Made by a program: the position numbers and the translations under genes
Notes under the pieces: model-generated
What the model saw: the letters and a program-made list of their open reading frames with translations, nothing else
Databases searched by the model: none
What the model was told of the DNA's origin: nothing
Assembly: GCF_900609045.1 (NCBI RefSeq)
Contig: NZ_UXAV01000042.1
Location: 434,001 to 498,000 of the forward strand
DNA: 64,000 nt
Reading direction: 5' to 3'
Source: Filibacter tadaridae
GTDB taxonomy: Bacteria; Bacillota; Bacilli; Bacillales_A; Planococcaceae
Shown here: piece by piece, positions 46,537 to 55,219 of the stretch
Numbering within the stretch: the first letter of the stretch is position 1
Layout: every line of letters begins with the position of its first letter

Positions 46537-48585
46537 TTAGTCTATCCGCTCACCACTTAGTGCGCCAGACTGCTCGAGCGAAAATCTAAGAATAGCATAT
46601 TCAGGACTATCCCAAAACTCGGGTGATTTCAAAAACTTTTCTGCATCTTTCCTTGCTGTCTCAAGCGCTCGGTAGTCATGAACAAGATCTGCGACTTTGA
46701 ATTCAGGCATCCCACTTTGTTTCTTACCGAAGAAGTCGCCTGCTCCTCTTAGTTCAAGATCCTTTTCTGCCAATATAAAACCATCATTCGTTTCTGTCAT
46801 CGTTTGCATCCGTTCTTTTCCCTCTTCGGTCTTAGGATCGGCAAGCAACACACAATACGACTGTTCCGCTCCCCTACCCACACGTCCTCTTAACTGGTGC
46901 AGTTGTGCAAGTCCGAAACGTGTCGCATCGTAAATCAACATAAACGTTGCGTTCGGAACGTTTACACCAACTTCTACAACAGTCGTAGAAACAAGGACAT
47001 CGATTTCGCCGTCACTAAATGCCCGCATAATCGCGTCCTTTTCATCCGAATGGAGTCTGCCATGCATGAGGCCCACTGTAAATCGACCTTTAAAATGGAT
47101 TGATAGCTGGCTATGAACATCAACCGCATTTTGGACATCCAACTTGTCGGACTCCTCAATTAGTGGACAAATCACATATGCTTGACGACCAGCTTGAAGT
47201 TCATTTTCCATTTTGCGTAAAACCGGATGTAACGAATCCTCTTTAAGCCAATGTGTCTCGATTTTCTTCCTACCTGCTGGTAATTCATCCAGGTTGGACA
47301 CATCCATTTCGCCAAAGGCGGTAATTGCAAGCGTACGCGGTATCGGTGTCGCAGTCATGAATAACACATCGGGTGTCAATCCTTTATCACGAAGAATACG
47401 GCGCTGTTCCACACCAAAACGATGCTGTTCATCCGTAATAACAATACCCGGATTTTTGAACAGGACATCGGGTTGAATAAGGGCGTGAGTACCGATTAGC
47501 AAATCAATTTCTCCTGACTCAAGCTTAACCAGTAGCTCCGCTCTCGCTTTTGCTTTCGTGGACCCCGCAAGAAAAGCGACAGTAACGCCATGGGGTTCGA
47601 GCCATCCGGCGAGAGAGTCAGCATGTTGTTCCGCTAGAATTTCCGTTGGCGCCATCAGAGCCCCTTGAAAGCCCGCTGTAATAGCCGCATACAATGCAAT
47701 TGCTGCAATTACAGTTTTACCAGATCCGACATCGCCTTGTAGCAGTCGATTCATTCGTGTCGCGCTTTTTAACTCCGCGCATAATTCATTAACGACCCGT
47801 TTTTGAGCTGTAGTCAATTCGAATGGTAACGAAGCGATAAAGTTTTTTACTTTTGTCAAATCGTAATCAATGACAACGCCTTTCTCTGCTTCTTTCCTTG
47901 CTTTTTTCATACCTTGCATTTTTAACTGGAATATTAATAGCTCCTCATATACAAAACGTCTCCGGGCATGTTTTACATCGGCGGGGCTCATTGGGAAGTG
48001 AACCATTTCTAACGCCTTTTCGATGGCGGGTAATTTGTATAAGTCTAGGATGGTAGCAGGAAGCGATTCCTCATGCTGTCCAATTACTTCATTCAGTGCA
48101 TTCCGCATAAATCGGCGAAATGTCTTTTGATGCATCGCACCTTTTAAGCTATAAACAGGTTCGAAGTCTGCCTGTTCCATCTTCGGCCCATCTTTAAAAT
48201 TACTGACATTAATCACTTGTCTACCCCGGTCCCACTTCCCGGTAACAGTGACAATCATTCCGGGAGAGAGTCGGTCTTTGAGATAATGCTGATTGAAAAA
48301 GACCGCCTTAACCAGGTGCCTGCCTGCTAGAAGACGGACTTGAAGACGCGATCTATTTTTCCCTAAAAAAAGAACGGAAGGCTCACTTTCGACCCTTCCC
48401 TCAATCGTGACCCGTTCATTATGCGGTGTTTCCGATAAATCTTTTAACCTGAAATCTTCATGACGGTACGGGAACGTCATGACTAGATCACGAATTGTGG
48501 AAATACCGAGCGCTTCCAGTTGTTCACCCGCCGCTTTCCCAATTCCCTTAACCTTTGTTACAGGGTCAAGAAGTGACGCTACCAC
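46537..48585 (-). CDS. recG: ATP-dependent DNA helicase RecG
   Basis: RecG remodels stalled forks and branched DNA. The N-terminal wedge/OB domain (residues 1-200) is followed by helicase motifs: LLQGDVGSGKTVIAAIALYA (I), MAPTEILAEQHA (Ia), ITDEQHRFGVEQR (II), MTATPIPRTLAI (III), and the C-terminal ATRFGLAQLHQLRGRVGRGA (VI). It has 682 residues. GTG 48585 has AAAGGT upstream and overlaps sdaAA by 20 bases. No clear terminator follows before the fapR promoter. Confidence 0.96.
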   Translation of the reverse strand: MVASLLDPVTKVKGIGKAAGEQLEALGISTIRDLVMTFPYRHEDFRLKDLSETPHNERVTIEGRVESEPSVLFLGKNRSRLQVRLLAGRHLVKAVFFNQHYLKDRLSPGMIVTVTGKWDRGRQVINVSNFKDGPKMEQADFEPVYSLKGAMHQKTFRRFMRNALNEVIGQHEESLPATILDLYKLPAIEKALEMVHFPMSPADVKHARRRFVYEELLIFQLKMQGMKKARKEAEKGVVIDYDLTKVKNFIASLPFELTTAQKRVVNELCAELKSATRMNRLLQGDVGSGKTVIAAIALYAAITAGFQGALMAPTEILAEQHADSLAGWLEPHGVTVAFLAGSTKAKARAELLVKLESGEIDLLIGTHALIQPDVLFKNPGIVITDEQHRFGVEQRRILRDKGLTPDVLFMTATPIPRTLAITAFGEMDVSNLDELPAGRKKIETHWLKEDSLHPVLRKMENELQAGRQAYVICPLIEESDKLDVQNAVDVHSQLSIHFKGRFTVGLMHGRLHSDEKDAIMRAFSDGEIDVLVSTTVVEVGVNVPNATFMLIYDATRFGLAQLHQLRGRVGRGAEQSYCVLLADPKTEEGKERMQTMTETNDGFILAEKDLELRGAGDFFGKKQSGMPEFKVADLVHDYRALETARKDAEKFLKSPEFWDSPEYAILRFSLEQSGALSGERID

Positions 48586-49474
48586 TATCTACCTTTGCAG
48601 TGCCGAAAATTTTAGCTTCCAGCGCCTTCCCTGTCGGTGTGGCAGCCAATCCACCTTTAGCAGTTTCCCGTAATGCTGAAGGCATCGATTGCCCTATTTT
48701 GTGCATCGCTTCAATTACTTCATCAGTCGGTATAGTACTTACAACACCCGCAAGTGCCATATCAGCACCAACAACCGCTTTAGCTGCACCCATGGCGTTA
48801 CGCTTCACGCAAGGGACTTCAACAAGACCTGCAACCGGATCACAAACGAGTCCCAGCATGTTTTTCATAACGATGGAAAAAGCTTCAGCACTTTGTTGCG
48901 GCGTGCCTCCAGCCATCTCAACGATAGCAGCAGCGGCCATTGAACCCGCTGAACCCGTCTCCGCTTGACAACCACCTGCAGCTCCTGAGATGGATGCATT
49001 GTTCGCGACAACAAAGCCAAATGCGCCTGACGTAAACAAGTAATTGATCATTTGTTCACGTGTCGGATTTAGCCTATTTTTCACAGCAAAAAGTGTTCCC
49101 GGAACGATACCAGCAGCTCCAGCAGTCGGTGTTGCGCAAATGGTCCCCATTGCTGCATTTACTTCATTCGTTGCAACCGCTTTACTAATTGCATCCATAA
49201 TTAAATCACCTGACAGCGATTTCCCTGTCTTCATGTAATTTTGAAGTAAAACAGCATCTCCACCCGTCAAACCGGATTTCGAATAAACGCCTTCCAAGCC
49301 TTTTTCCACGGCATTTTCCATAACCGTCAAATTGGCATCCATCTGTGCGATGATTTCTTCTCTGGTCCGTTTTGTCATAAGTACTTCTTGTTCAATCATA
49401 ATTTCTGAAATAGGCTTGCTTTGTGATTCAGCTAGTGCCACGAGCTCTTTAACATTACTGAATAATACTTCCAT
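48566..49474 (-). CDS. sdaAA: L-serine dehydratase, alpha subunit
   Basis: Iron-sulfur enzyme subunit that deaminates serine to pyruvate. Conserved cysteines that ligate the 4Fe-4S cluster are seen in GTICATPTAGAAGI, GGCQAETGSAGSMAAA, and GLVCDPVAGLVEVPCVKRN. It has 302 residues. It lies 13 bases after sdaAB and overlaps recG. Confidence 0.95.
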   Translation of the reverse strand: MEVLFSNVKELVALAESQSKPISEIMIEQEVLMTKRTREEIIAQMDANLTVMENAVEKGLEGVYSKSGLTGGDAVLLQNYMKTGKSLSGDLIMDAISKAVATNEVNAAMGTICATPTAGAAGIVPGTLFAVKNRLNPTREQMINYLFTSGAFGFVVANNASISGAAGGCQAETGSAGSMAAAAIVEMAGGTPQQSAEAFSIVMKNMLGLVCDPVAGLVEVPCVKRNAMGAAKAVVGADMALAGVVSTIPTDEVIEAMHKIGQSMPSALRETAKGGLAATPTGKALEAKIFGTAKVDSGSVTS

Positions 49475-49487
49475 CTATTTTCACTCC

Positions 49488-50150
49488 TTAGTTTGCCAGC
49501 GTCGAAACTTGTGTAACATGCTTTAATGTTTTCAGCTCATCTATTAATGCTTCATTGATGAATTGATCAACTTCAATAACCATGAGTGCCATTTCACCCT
49601 TTTCTTTTCTGCCACATTCCATATGGGCAATATTGACTCCTTGTGACGCAAGTGAATTGGAAACGCTTGCAATGACACCCGCTCTGTCCTCATGCACAAT
49701 TAAAAGTGCCGGGAAATGTCCGGACAGCCGAAGTGGAAACCCATTAAGTTCTGTAACTTCCATTGTTCCACCACCAATGGAGATACCAATCAGCTCCATA
49801 ACCCCATCTGTATCTCCAATCACAAGACGGGCTGTATTCGGGTGTTCCGCTTCTTCCTCTTCAGGAATGAATTCATATGTTAAACCGAGTCGATCAGCTT
49901 CTTCGAATGCTGTTTTGATTCGCTCGTCAAATGTATCGTAATCAAGTAATCCACCAATAATTGCAACGTCCGTCCCATGCCCCTTATATGTTTCTGCGAA
50001 TGAACCATATAGATGAATTTTCGCCCATTCCGGTTGCCTACCGAAAAGCGTACGTGCAACACGCCCAATCCGAGCAGCACCCGCAGTGTGTGACGACGAA
50101 GGTCCAATCATGACCGGACCTATAATATCGAAAACCGATCTAAATTTCAT
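49488..50150 (-). CDS. sdaAB: L-serine dehydratase, beta subunit
   Basis: Partner subunit of the serine dehydratase. It has the FDIIGPVMIGPSSSHTAGAA signature and a C-terminal ACT domain (LIVHEDRAGVIASVSNSLAS; VNIAHMECGRKEKGEMALMV). It has 220 residues. AGGGGG precedes the ATG. It begins the sdaAB-sdaAA-recG unit. Confidence 0.95.
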   Translation of the reverse strand: MKFRSVFDIIGPVMIGPSSSHTAGAARIGRVARTLFGRQPEWAKIHLYGSFAETYKGHGTDVAIIGGLLDYDTFDERIKTAFEEADRLGLTYEFIPEEEEAEHPNTARLVIGDTDGVMELIGISIGGGTMEVTELNGFPLRLSGHFPALLIVHEDRAGVIASVSNSLASQGVNIAHMECGRKEKGEMALMVIEVDQFINEALIDELKTLKHVTQVSTLAN

Positions 50151-50198
50151 TCAAATGCCCCCTATTTTGAAACATAGTATCCTAACTAGTTTACAACA

Positions 50199-50207
50199 AT
50201 TATATCA
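50199..50207 (-). promoter_or_regulatory. Extended -10 promoter of sdaAB-sdaAA-recG
   Basis: Minus strand TGATATAAT: a perfect TATAAT (50204-50199) with TG one base upstream. No good -35 at 16-18 bases. It lies between the fakA terminator and sdaAB. Confidence 0.6.
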
Positions 50208-50241
50208 CTAATTCAAAAATAAGAATCTTATTGTCACGCAT

Positions 50242-50276
50242 ACAAAAACAGTGCGCCAACTTGTAGCCGCACTGTT
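50242..50276 (-). terminator. Terminator after fakA
   Basis: Perfect 9-bp stem AACAGTGCG/CGCACTGTT (50276-50268 and 50255-50247) with a 12-base loop, followed by a T-run on the minus strand, just past the fakA stop. Confidence 0.85.
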
Positions 50277-50286
50277 TCCTTTGTTT

Positions 50287-51954
50287 TTATTCAACCGAAA
50301 TAATATATGGATATAATGGTTGTTTCCCATTATAAAGTTCAATTTCGACTTGGCTAAAGCTAGTCCCGATATAATCTGCAAGAGATTCCGCTTCGTCTTT
50401 ACTAACATCTTTCCCGTAAAGAATTGTCACAAGCTCGTCCGTTTCCTCAATAAGTGAAGATAATAGCGCTTTTGCAACTTCGTCAAGCATGGATGCTGAT
50501 TTAACAATTTTCCCAGCTTGGATTCCCATGAAATCGTCTTTCGTAATGTGGACACCATCAATCGTCGTATCTCGCACTGCGTGTGTCACTTGTCCAGTTT
50601 TCACATGTGCTGCTGCCTCGGTCATCGCTTCGGCATTTACTTGAATAGACGCTTCTGGATTGAACGCTAAAATCGCGGCTAATCCTTCAGGCACCGATTT
50701 CGTCGGAACAACAGCAGCTTCTATCCCGATTACTTCTGCGGCCTGTTCCGCAGCCATGATTATATTTTTGTTGTTCGGTAAAATAAGAACGCGTTCAGCA
50801 CCAACCGCTTCAATCGCCTTGACGATATCTTCCGTCGAAGGATTCATCGTCTGACCACCTTCAATAACGGCGGATGCTCCCATACTTTTCAGCAATTCAA
50901 CCACGCCCGAACCCATTGCAACAGTAACAACTGCATAAGGATGTTTAACCGCTGTTTTTGGAGTAGACTGATCAGCTGTATGGTTCTCTCCTACGATTTC
51001 TACGTGTTGTTGACGCATGTTTTCAATTTTTATTTTGATGAGAGAACCGAATTGTTGCCCGTAATTTAAAGCGTCACCCGGTTCTTCTGTGTGAATATGT
51101 ACTTTTGCAACTTCATCATCGGAAATAACAAGAAGTGAATCCCCGAACTCGCTCAGTGCGTTACGAAAATTAGTTTCATCATATGGATTCGATTTTGTCT
51201 TTTCAGCTTCAAAACGAACCATGAATTCCGTACAATAGCCGAATTCAATATCTTCCGTATTCATAAATCCTTGTACACTTCGATGATGTTCTGCGTTAAC
51301 AAGGTCATCCATCGATTCTACAATCGTTCTTGCCGGAAGCTCTTCGCCTTTTAGACACGCTAAAAAACCTTCATAAACATAGACAAGCCCTTGTCCACCA
51401 CTATCGACAACGCCGACTTCTTTTAAGACTGGCAATAAGTCAGGTGTTCTTTCAAGAGAGGCTTTCGCTTCATCAAGAATCGTTTCCATTACTGCGATGA
51501 ATTCGTTTGTCGATTCCGCTTTTGCCACACCCGCATTAGCAGCATCTTTAGCAACTGTTAAAATCGTTCCTTCAACGGGCTTCATAACAGCTTTATAGGC
51601 CGTTTCAACTCCGTATTTTAAGGCCGCAGCAAACTTTTCGCCATCGATTTCCGCTTCATTTTCAACCGCTTTGCCGAAGCCTCGGAATAATTGTGATAGG
51701 ATAACGCCAGAGTTTCCTCTCGCACCCATCAGTAGGCCTTTGGAAAGTGCCTGTGAGGTTTGACCCAAATGAACCACTGCATGGGCATCCGTTTCTTTCG
51801 CTCCCGAAGTCATCGATAAGTTCATATTTGTACCTGTATCTCCATCGGGTACAGGGAACACATTCAAAGAGTCTACATAATCAGCATTTTGATATAGATG
51901 TTGACTACCAAGTCTCACCATTTCCGCAAATTTCAAACCATCTATGGATTTCAT
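50287..51954 (-). CDS. fakA: Fatty acid kinase ATP-binding subunit FakA (YloV, DAK2 family)
   Basis: Two-part dihydroxyacetone-kinase-like protein that phosphorylates exogenous fatty acids held by FakB (DegV-family) partners. The DAK2 nucleotide-binding domain is N-terminal (YVDSLNVFPVPDGDTGTNMN; LLMGARGNSGVILSQLFRGF), followed by a middle domain and a C-terminal DegV-like region (ILPNNKNIIMAAEQAAEVIG). It has 555 residues. GGAGG lies 11 bases before the ATG. It forms a pair with yloU. The enzyme feeds the same acyl-phosphate pool as PlsX, encoded further downstream. Confidence 0.92.
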   Translation of the reverse strand: MKSIDGLKFAEMVRLGSQHLYQNADYVDSLNVFPVPDGDTGTNMNLSMTSGAKETDAHAVVHLGQTSQALSKGLLMGARGNSGVILSQLFRGFGKAVENEAEIDGEKFAAALKYGVETAYKAVMKPVEGTILTVAKDAANAGVAKAESTNEFIAVMETILDEAKASLERTPDLLPVLKEVGVVDSGGQGLVYVYEGFLACLKGEELPARTIVESMDDLVNAEHHRSVQGFMNTEDIEFGYCTEFMVRFEAEKTKSNPYDETNFRNALSEFGDSLLVISDDEVAKVHIHTEEPGDALNYGQQFGSLIKIKIENMRQQHVEIVGENHTADQSTPKTAVKHPYAVVTVAMGSGVVELLKSMGASAVIEGGQTMNPSTEDIVKAIEAVGAERVLILPNNKNIIMAAEQAAEVIGIEAAVVPTKSVPEGLAAILAFNPEASIQVNAEAMTEAAAHVKTGQVTHAVRDTTIDGVHITKDDFMGIQAGKIVKSASMLDEVAKALLSSLIEETDELVTILYGKDVSKDEAESLADYIGTSFSQVEIELYNGKQPLYPYIISVE

Positions 51955-51972
51955 TGAAATTACTTCCTCCTT

Positions 51973-52335
51973 CTACAGGTTTGTCACACGGACTCCCTGG
52001 ACAAAAATATTAACCGATTTTACAGTCATTCCAATTGTCTTCGTTAATGTATATTTTACTTTAGATTGCACTTGGTAGGCGACTTCCGAAATTTTCGTTC
52101 CATAGCCGACAATGACATACATATCGATATGAGTAGCTTCTCCAACATTACGAACAATGACGCCCCGACCATAATTTTCTTTCCGAAGTATTTCGGTCAG
52201 ACCATCCCGGATTTGATGTCTTGAAGCCATTCCAACAATTCCGTAACATTCAATTGCCGCTTCTCCGACTACCTGGGCGATGACATCATTCGTAATATCG
52301 ATCTTGCCGAATTCGTTCTTCACTTCGATTGACAT
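51973..52335 (-). CDS. yloU: Asp23/Gls24-family protein YloU
   Basis: A small Asp23-family protein; relatives are cell-envelope stress proteins, but the exact role is unknown. The 120 residues show the family core (TNDVIAQVVGEAAIECYGIV; THIDMYVIVGYGTKISEVAY; VKYTLTKTIGMTVKSVNIFV). ATG 52335 has AGGAGGGGG upstream. It is paired with fakA. No convincing minus-strand promoter was found in the 220-base region shared with rpmB; TATAGT-ACAAT at about 52388-52399 is a weak -10 candidate. Confidence 0.9.
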   Translation of the reverse strand: MSIEVKNEFGKIDITNDVIAQVVGEAAIECYGIVGMASRHQIRDGLTEILRKENYGRGVIVRNVGEATHIDMYVIVGYGTKISEVAYQVQSKVKYTLTKTIGMTVKSVNIFVQGVRVTNL

Positions 52336-52467
52336 AATTATGTCCCCCTCCTGCATCCATTTTCACTTTCCTCATTGTACTATACCTATCAACATAAGAA
52401 AAGAAAGCAATTCAGATAAACTAAAAGGTGTAAAGGTAATTCACTTGAAAGTTGTCCCGAAAAAGGT

Positions 52468-52496
52468 TGCATCCCTCATTCTCATATGGTACATTA
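52468..52496 (+). promoter_or_regulatory. Promoter of rpmB
   Basis: Plus strand TTGCAT, 17 bases, TACATT. The leader (from about 52503) contains GCGAAT/ATTCGC (52506-52511, 52536-52541), whose 3' arm abuts the ribosome site GAGGAGG. Confidence 0.55.
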
Positions 52497-52555
52497 TTAT
52501 AGCATGCGAATAAAAAAGTGTATCGCTTAATCTTCATTCGCGAGGAGGTACTACA

Positions 52556-52744
52556 ATGGCTAAAGTTTGTGTAATTTCAGGTCGCAAAGCCCGTGCAGGT
52601 AATTCGCGTTCACACGCGATGAACGCTAATAAACGTACATGGGGTGCAAACCTTCAAAAAGTCCGTATTCTCGTTAACGGTAAACCTAAAAAAGTCTGGG
52701 TCTCTGCTAGAGCTCTTAAATCAGGTAAAGTTCAACGCGTATAA
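52556..52744 (+). CDS. rpmB: 50S ribosomal protein L28
   Basis: L28 of the large subunit, the only plus-strand gene here. The 62 residues are canonical ([20 protein letters not shown], then [37 protein letters not shown]). It lacks the paired CxxC zinc motif, since only one cysteine is present, so it is the zinc-independent or standard Bacillus type. GAGGAGG lies 7 bases before the ATG. It is divergent from yloU and convergent with spoVM/thiN, as in B. subtilis. Confidence 0.98.
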   Translation: MAKVCVISGRKARAGNSRSHAMNANKRTWGANLQKVRILVNGKPKKVWVSARALKSGKVQRV

Positions 52745-52756
52745 TGGATTTCAACT

Positions 52757-52814
52757 AAAATGCCAGCCCTTATGAAGCAACCCTGTTACGGGATGCTTAA
52801 GGAGCTGGCATTTT
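52757..52814 (+). terminator. Long hairpin after rpmB
   Basis: Arms AAAATGCCAGC and GCTGGCATTTT enclose a further CCTTA-AAGCA-CCC / CGGG-TGCTT-AAGG pairing, making one stem of about 25 pairs, 12 bases past the rpmB stop. It ends in TTTTAA and can act on either strand. Confidence 0.7.
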
Positions 52815-52822
52815 AACGGAGT

Positions 52823-52870
52823 AAAACGTCAAGCTGAATTTCTTCAGCTTGACGTTTTTTCTTTTTTCCT
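52823..52870 (+). terminator. Strong bidirectional terminator between rpmB and spoVM
   Basis: A perfect 16-bp stem AAAACGTCAAGCTGAA/TTCAGCTTGACGTTTT (52823-52838, 52843-52858) with a 4-base loop, followed by a T-rich run on the plus strand. The right arm encodes the last residues and stop of spoVM on the minus strand. Confidence 0.9.
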
Positions 52871-52987
52871 TTTTTTAGTCTTTTTACTAGCAGTAGATTT
52901 CGATGGTGCCTCTTTCTGGAATACAACCATGCACTTCCTGACAAAACCGCTTACAGCCTTTGGCAACGTAAATGTATAAACCCGCAA
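52844..52987 (-). CDS. spoVM: Sporulation protein SpoVM homologue with a lysine-rich tail
   Basis: A 47-codon frame starting at TTG 52987 with AAAGGAG 7 bases upstream. Residues 1-26 align without gaps to B. subtilis SpoVM (26 residues): conserved Y4-T5, L8-P9-K10, G14, V16-R17, F23, K25 (11 identities by eye). SpoVM is the amphipathic peptide that marks the convex forespore membrane and anchors SpoIVA. Location between thiN and rpmB is identical to B. subtilis. Unusual: about 21 extra residues, very basic (KKTKKRKKEK), follow, and residues 11-13 and 18-22 differ. The stop lies inside the rpmB terminator stem. Confidence 0.8.
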   Translation of the reverse strand: MRVYTFTLPKAVSGFVRKCMVVFQKEAPSKSTASKKTKKRKKEKTSS

Positions 52988-53000
52988 TTCCCCACTCCTT

Positions 53001-53654
53001 TCAGGAATCTGAACTCCTTACCATTAAGCATATGCCCTCTTGGAATGATATAGTACAGACTTCTTCAGTCGGTTCGTTGCTTGTGAATTTCGTCATACCT
53101 GTTTCAAGTGTTTCGTTCTGTGTATCGTACCTGAAACCGAGTAATGTAAGACCAGTAACATTTCCACCAAACGAGAAGAACGATATGTATGGAAAACGCT
53201 TGTCAGTTGGTAAATCGTAGGTGCCTGGTGTCAAGATGGATAATTCATTTGTCTGATTACAAATTATAAACTGTGTATCACTGTAAGTCGTCTGCAGTCG
53301 GTAAAGTAGATGCAAATTAGATTCTGTATGATCCAGTCTTCCCCCTGTCACACCGGTCAACAGAATCCGTTCAGGGCGATACGATAGCGCACGCGCCACC
53401 GCAAGTTCAGTATCCGTTTCATCCTTCTCCGATTTAAACAAGTCGACAGTCGCGACTGACGCTACTATTTTTTTATATTCTTCTTCCGTTACAGAATCAA
53501 AATCACCAACTGCTTCATGCGGGACAATTCCCTTTTGCAACAAATGCATTGCCCCTCTGTCCGCACCGATGAAAACCGTATCCTCTTTTTGGAATCTAGT
53601 CAGATTAGCGATTTCTGTAATTGGACCCCCTGCACAGACAACAGCGAATTTCAT
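53001..53654 (-). CDS. thiN: Thiamine pyrophosphokinase
   Basis: Converts thiamine to thiamine pyrophosphate. The 217 residues show the family motifs IGADRGAMHLLQKGIVPHEA, VGDFDSVTEEEY, SEKDETDTELAVARAL and LTGVTGGRLDHTESNLHLL. The ATG overlaps the rpe stop by one base (TAATG) and has no good ribosome site of its own, so it probably depends on coupled translation. It matches B. subtilis YloS/ThiN in place. Confidence 0.94.
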   Translation of the reverse strand: MKFAVVCAGGPITEIANLTRFQKEDTVFIGADRGAMHLLQKGIVPHEAVGDFDSVTEEEYKKIVASVATVDLFKSEKDETDTELAVARALSYRPERILLTGVTGGRLDHTESNLHLLYRLQTTYSDTQFIICNQTNELSILTPGTYDLPTDKRFPYISFFSFGGNVTGLTLLGFRYDTQNETLETGMTKFTSNEPTEEVCTISFQEGICLMVRSSDS

Positions 53655-54319
53655 TACTTCAGTACACGCTCACCGGCTGCTTTGATACGTTGCAATGCTT
53701 CAGCCCGGTTAGGTGCATTATAAATAGCAGATCCCGCAACGAGAATTGTTGCTCCCGCTTCTACACAAGGGATAATCGTCTCTTCATTGATACCGCCATC
53801 AATCTCGATTTCAATTGATAAGTTTTGCTCTTGAATGATATCGGCCAGCTTTTTCACTTTGGGAATGACTGAATGGATGAATTTCTGCCCTCCGAATCCA
53901 GGGTTGACAGTCATAAACAAGACTAGGTCTGTTTCCTCCAATACATGAAGAATCGTCTCAATCGGTGTATGCGGATTAAGGACAACACCCGACTTTGCAC
54001 CGGTTGAACGGATTAATTGCAATGTACGGTGTAAGTGGGTACATGCTTCAACATGAACTGTGATGTAATCGGCTCCCGCTGCGGCAAATTGTTCTACGTA
54101 ACGCTCAGGATTTTCAATCATCAGGTGGACATCTAGTGGTAGCTTTGTTATTGGTCGTAGCGCTTCAACAACAATTGCGCCCATAGTGATATTCGGGACG
54201 AAATGGCCATCCATCACATCAATATGAATGAGTTCAGCGCCCGCTGCCTCTACTTCTCTTACTTCCTCAGCCAACTTTGAAAAGTCAGCTGCTAAAATCG
54301 AAGGTGCTAGTTTAATCAT
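53654..54319 (-). CDS. rpe: Ribulose-phosphate 3-epimerase
   Basis: Pentose-phosphate enzyme interconverting ribulose 5-phosphate and xylulose 5-phosphate. TIM-barrel motifs: KLAPSILAADFSKLAEEV, ELIHIDVMDGHFVPNITMGA, DVHLMIENPERYV, MTVNPGFGGQKFI, EIDGGINEETI. It has 221 residues. It overlaps rsgA by 8 bases. Confidence 0.97.
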   Translation of the reverse strand: MIKLAPSILAADFSKLAEEVREVEAAGAELIHIDVMDGHFVPNITMGAIVVEALRPITKLPLDVHLMIENPERYVEQFAAAGADYITVHVEACTHLHRTLQLIRSTGAKSGVVLNPHTPIETILHVLEETDLVLFMTVNPGFGGQKFIHSVIPKVKKLADIIQEQNLSIEIEIDGGINEETIIPCVEAGATILVAGSAIYNAPNRAEALQRIKAAGERVLK

Positions 54320-55205
54320 TTTTATCGTACCTCGGCTTCCGTTCAGTTATTTCTTGCATGAACTGTAAATAATTATCGTAGCGACTACGAGGGATTTCCC
54401 CTTTTTCCACTCTTTCCTTGATTGCACATTTCGGTTCTTTCAGATGAAGGCAACCGCGAAACTTACACATTGACGATACTTCCTCCATGTCGATAAAATA
54501 ATGCGGCAATTCTTCACGTTCGATATGATCGAAATCAAGGGAACTAAAACCGGGTGTATCTGCAACTAATCCGCCTGCCACCTCTAAAAGTTCAACATGA
54601 CGTGTTGTATGCTTACCTCGCCCCAATGCCTGTGATATAATTCCGGTTTTAAGCCCAAGTTTAGGTAATACGGTATTCAAGAGAGTGGATTTCCCAACAC
54701 CGGATTGTCCTGCTAGGACAGTCGTTTTTCCTTCAAAATACGGTTTTAATATTCCAGAAAGACCTTCATCTCCAATTGAAGTTTTAATGACATCATAACC
54801 GATTTGTTCGTAGTATGCCGCTACTTTCTCCACCTTTTCAAATTCTTCATCAGTCACCAAATCTTTTTTCGTCAGACAGATGATTGGCTTGATATCAAAT
54901 GATTCAACAACAACGAGAAAGCGGTCTAAGAGATGCGAGCTAAAAGCTGGTTCCACGATAGAAAAGACTAGAAGAGCTTGATCGACATTAGATATAGGTG
55001 GACGAACAAGTTCGTTTTTCCGTTCATGCACAACCGTTACCATCGCATTATTATCTCCGTCGGGCACATAGGTCACAAAATCGCCCACGAGCGGATGGAC
55101 CCCTCGATTCCTAAATACACCGCGTCCTTTGCACTGTATTAATTGGCCGTCATTCTCTACGTAATAAAACCCACTAATCGCTTTTCTAATTTGTCCTTCT
55201 GCCAT
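54312..55205 (-). CDS. rsgA: Ribosome small-subunit-dependent GTPase RsgA (CpgA/YloQ)
   Basis: RsgA assists late 30S assembly. An N-terminal OB-fold (VENDGQLIQCKGRGVFRNRG) is followed by a circularly permuted GTPase with G4 (IICLTKKDLVTDEEFE), then G1 (VLAGQSGVGKSTLLNTVLPK) and G3 (VADTPGFSSLDF). The C-terminal zinc module is CKFRGCLHLKEPKCAIKERV. It has 297 residues and lies directly after prkC, whose kinase phosphorylates the B. subtilis homologue. Confidence 0.96.
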   Translation of the reverse strand: MAEGQIRKAISGFYYVENDGQLIQCKGRGVFRNRGVHPLVGDFVTYVPDGDNNAMVTVVHERKNELVRPPISNVDQALLVFSIVEPAFSSHLLDRFLVVVESFDIKPIICLTKKDLVTDEEFEKVEKVAAYYEQIGYDVIKTSIGDEGLSGILKPYFEGKTTVLAGQSGVGKSTLLNTVLPKLGLKTGIISQALGRGKHTTRHVELLEVAGGLVADTPGFSSLDFDHIEREELPHYFIDMEEVSSMCKFRGCLHLKEPKCAIKERVEKGEIPRSRYDNYLQFMQEITERKPRYDKND

Positions 55206-55219
55206 CCAATCACCTCTTT

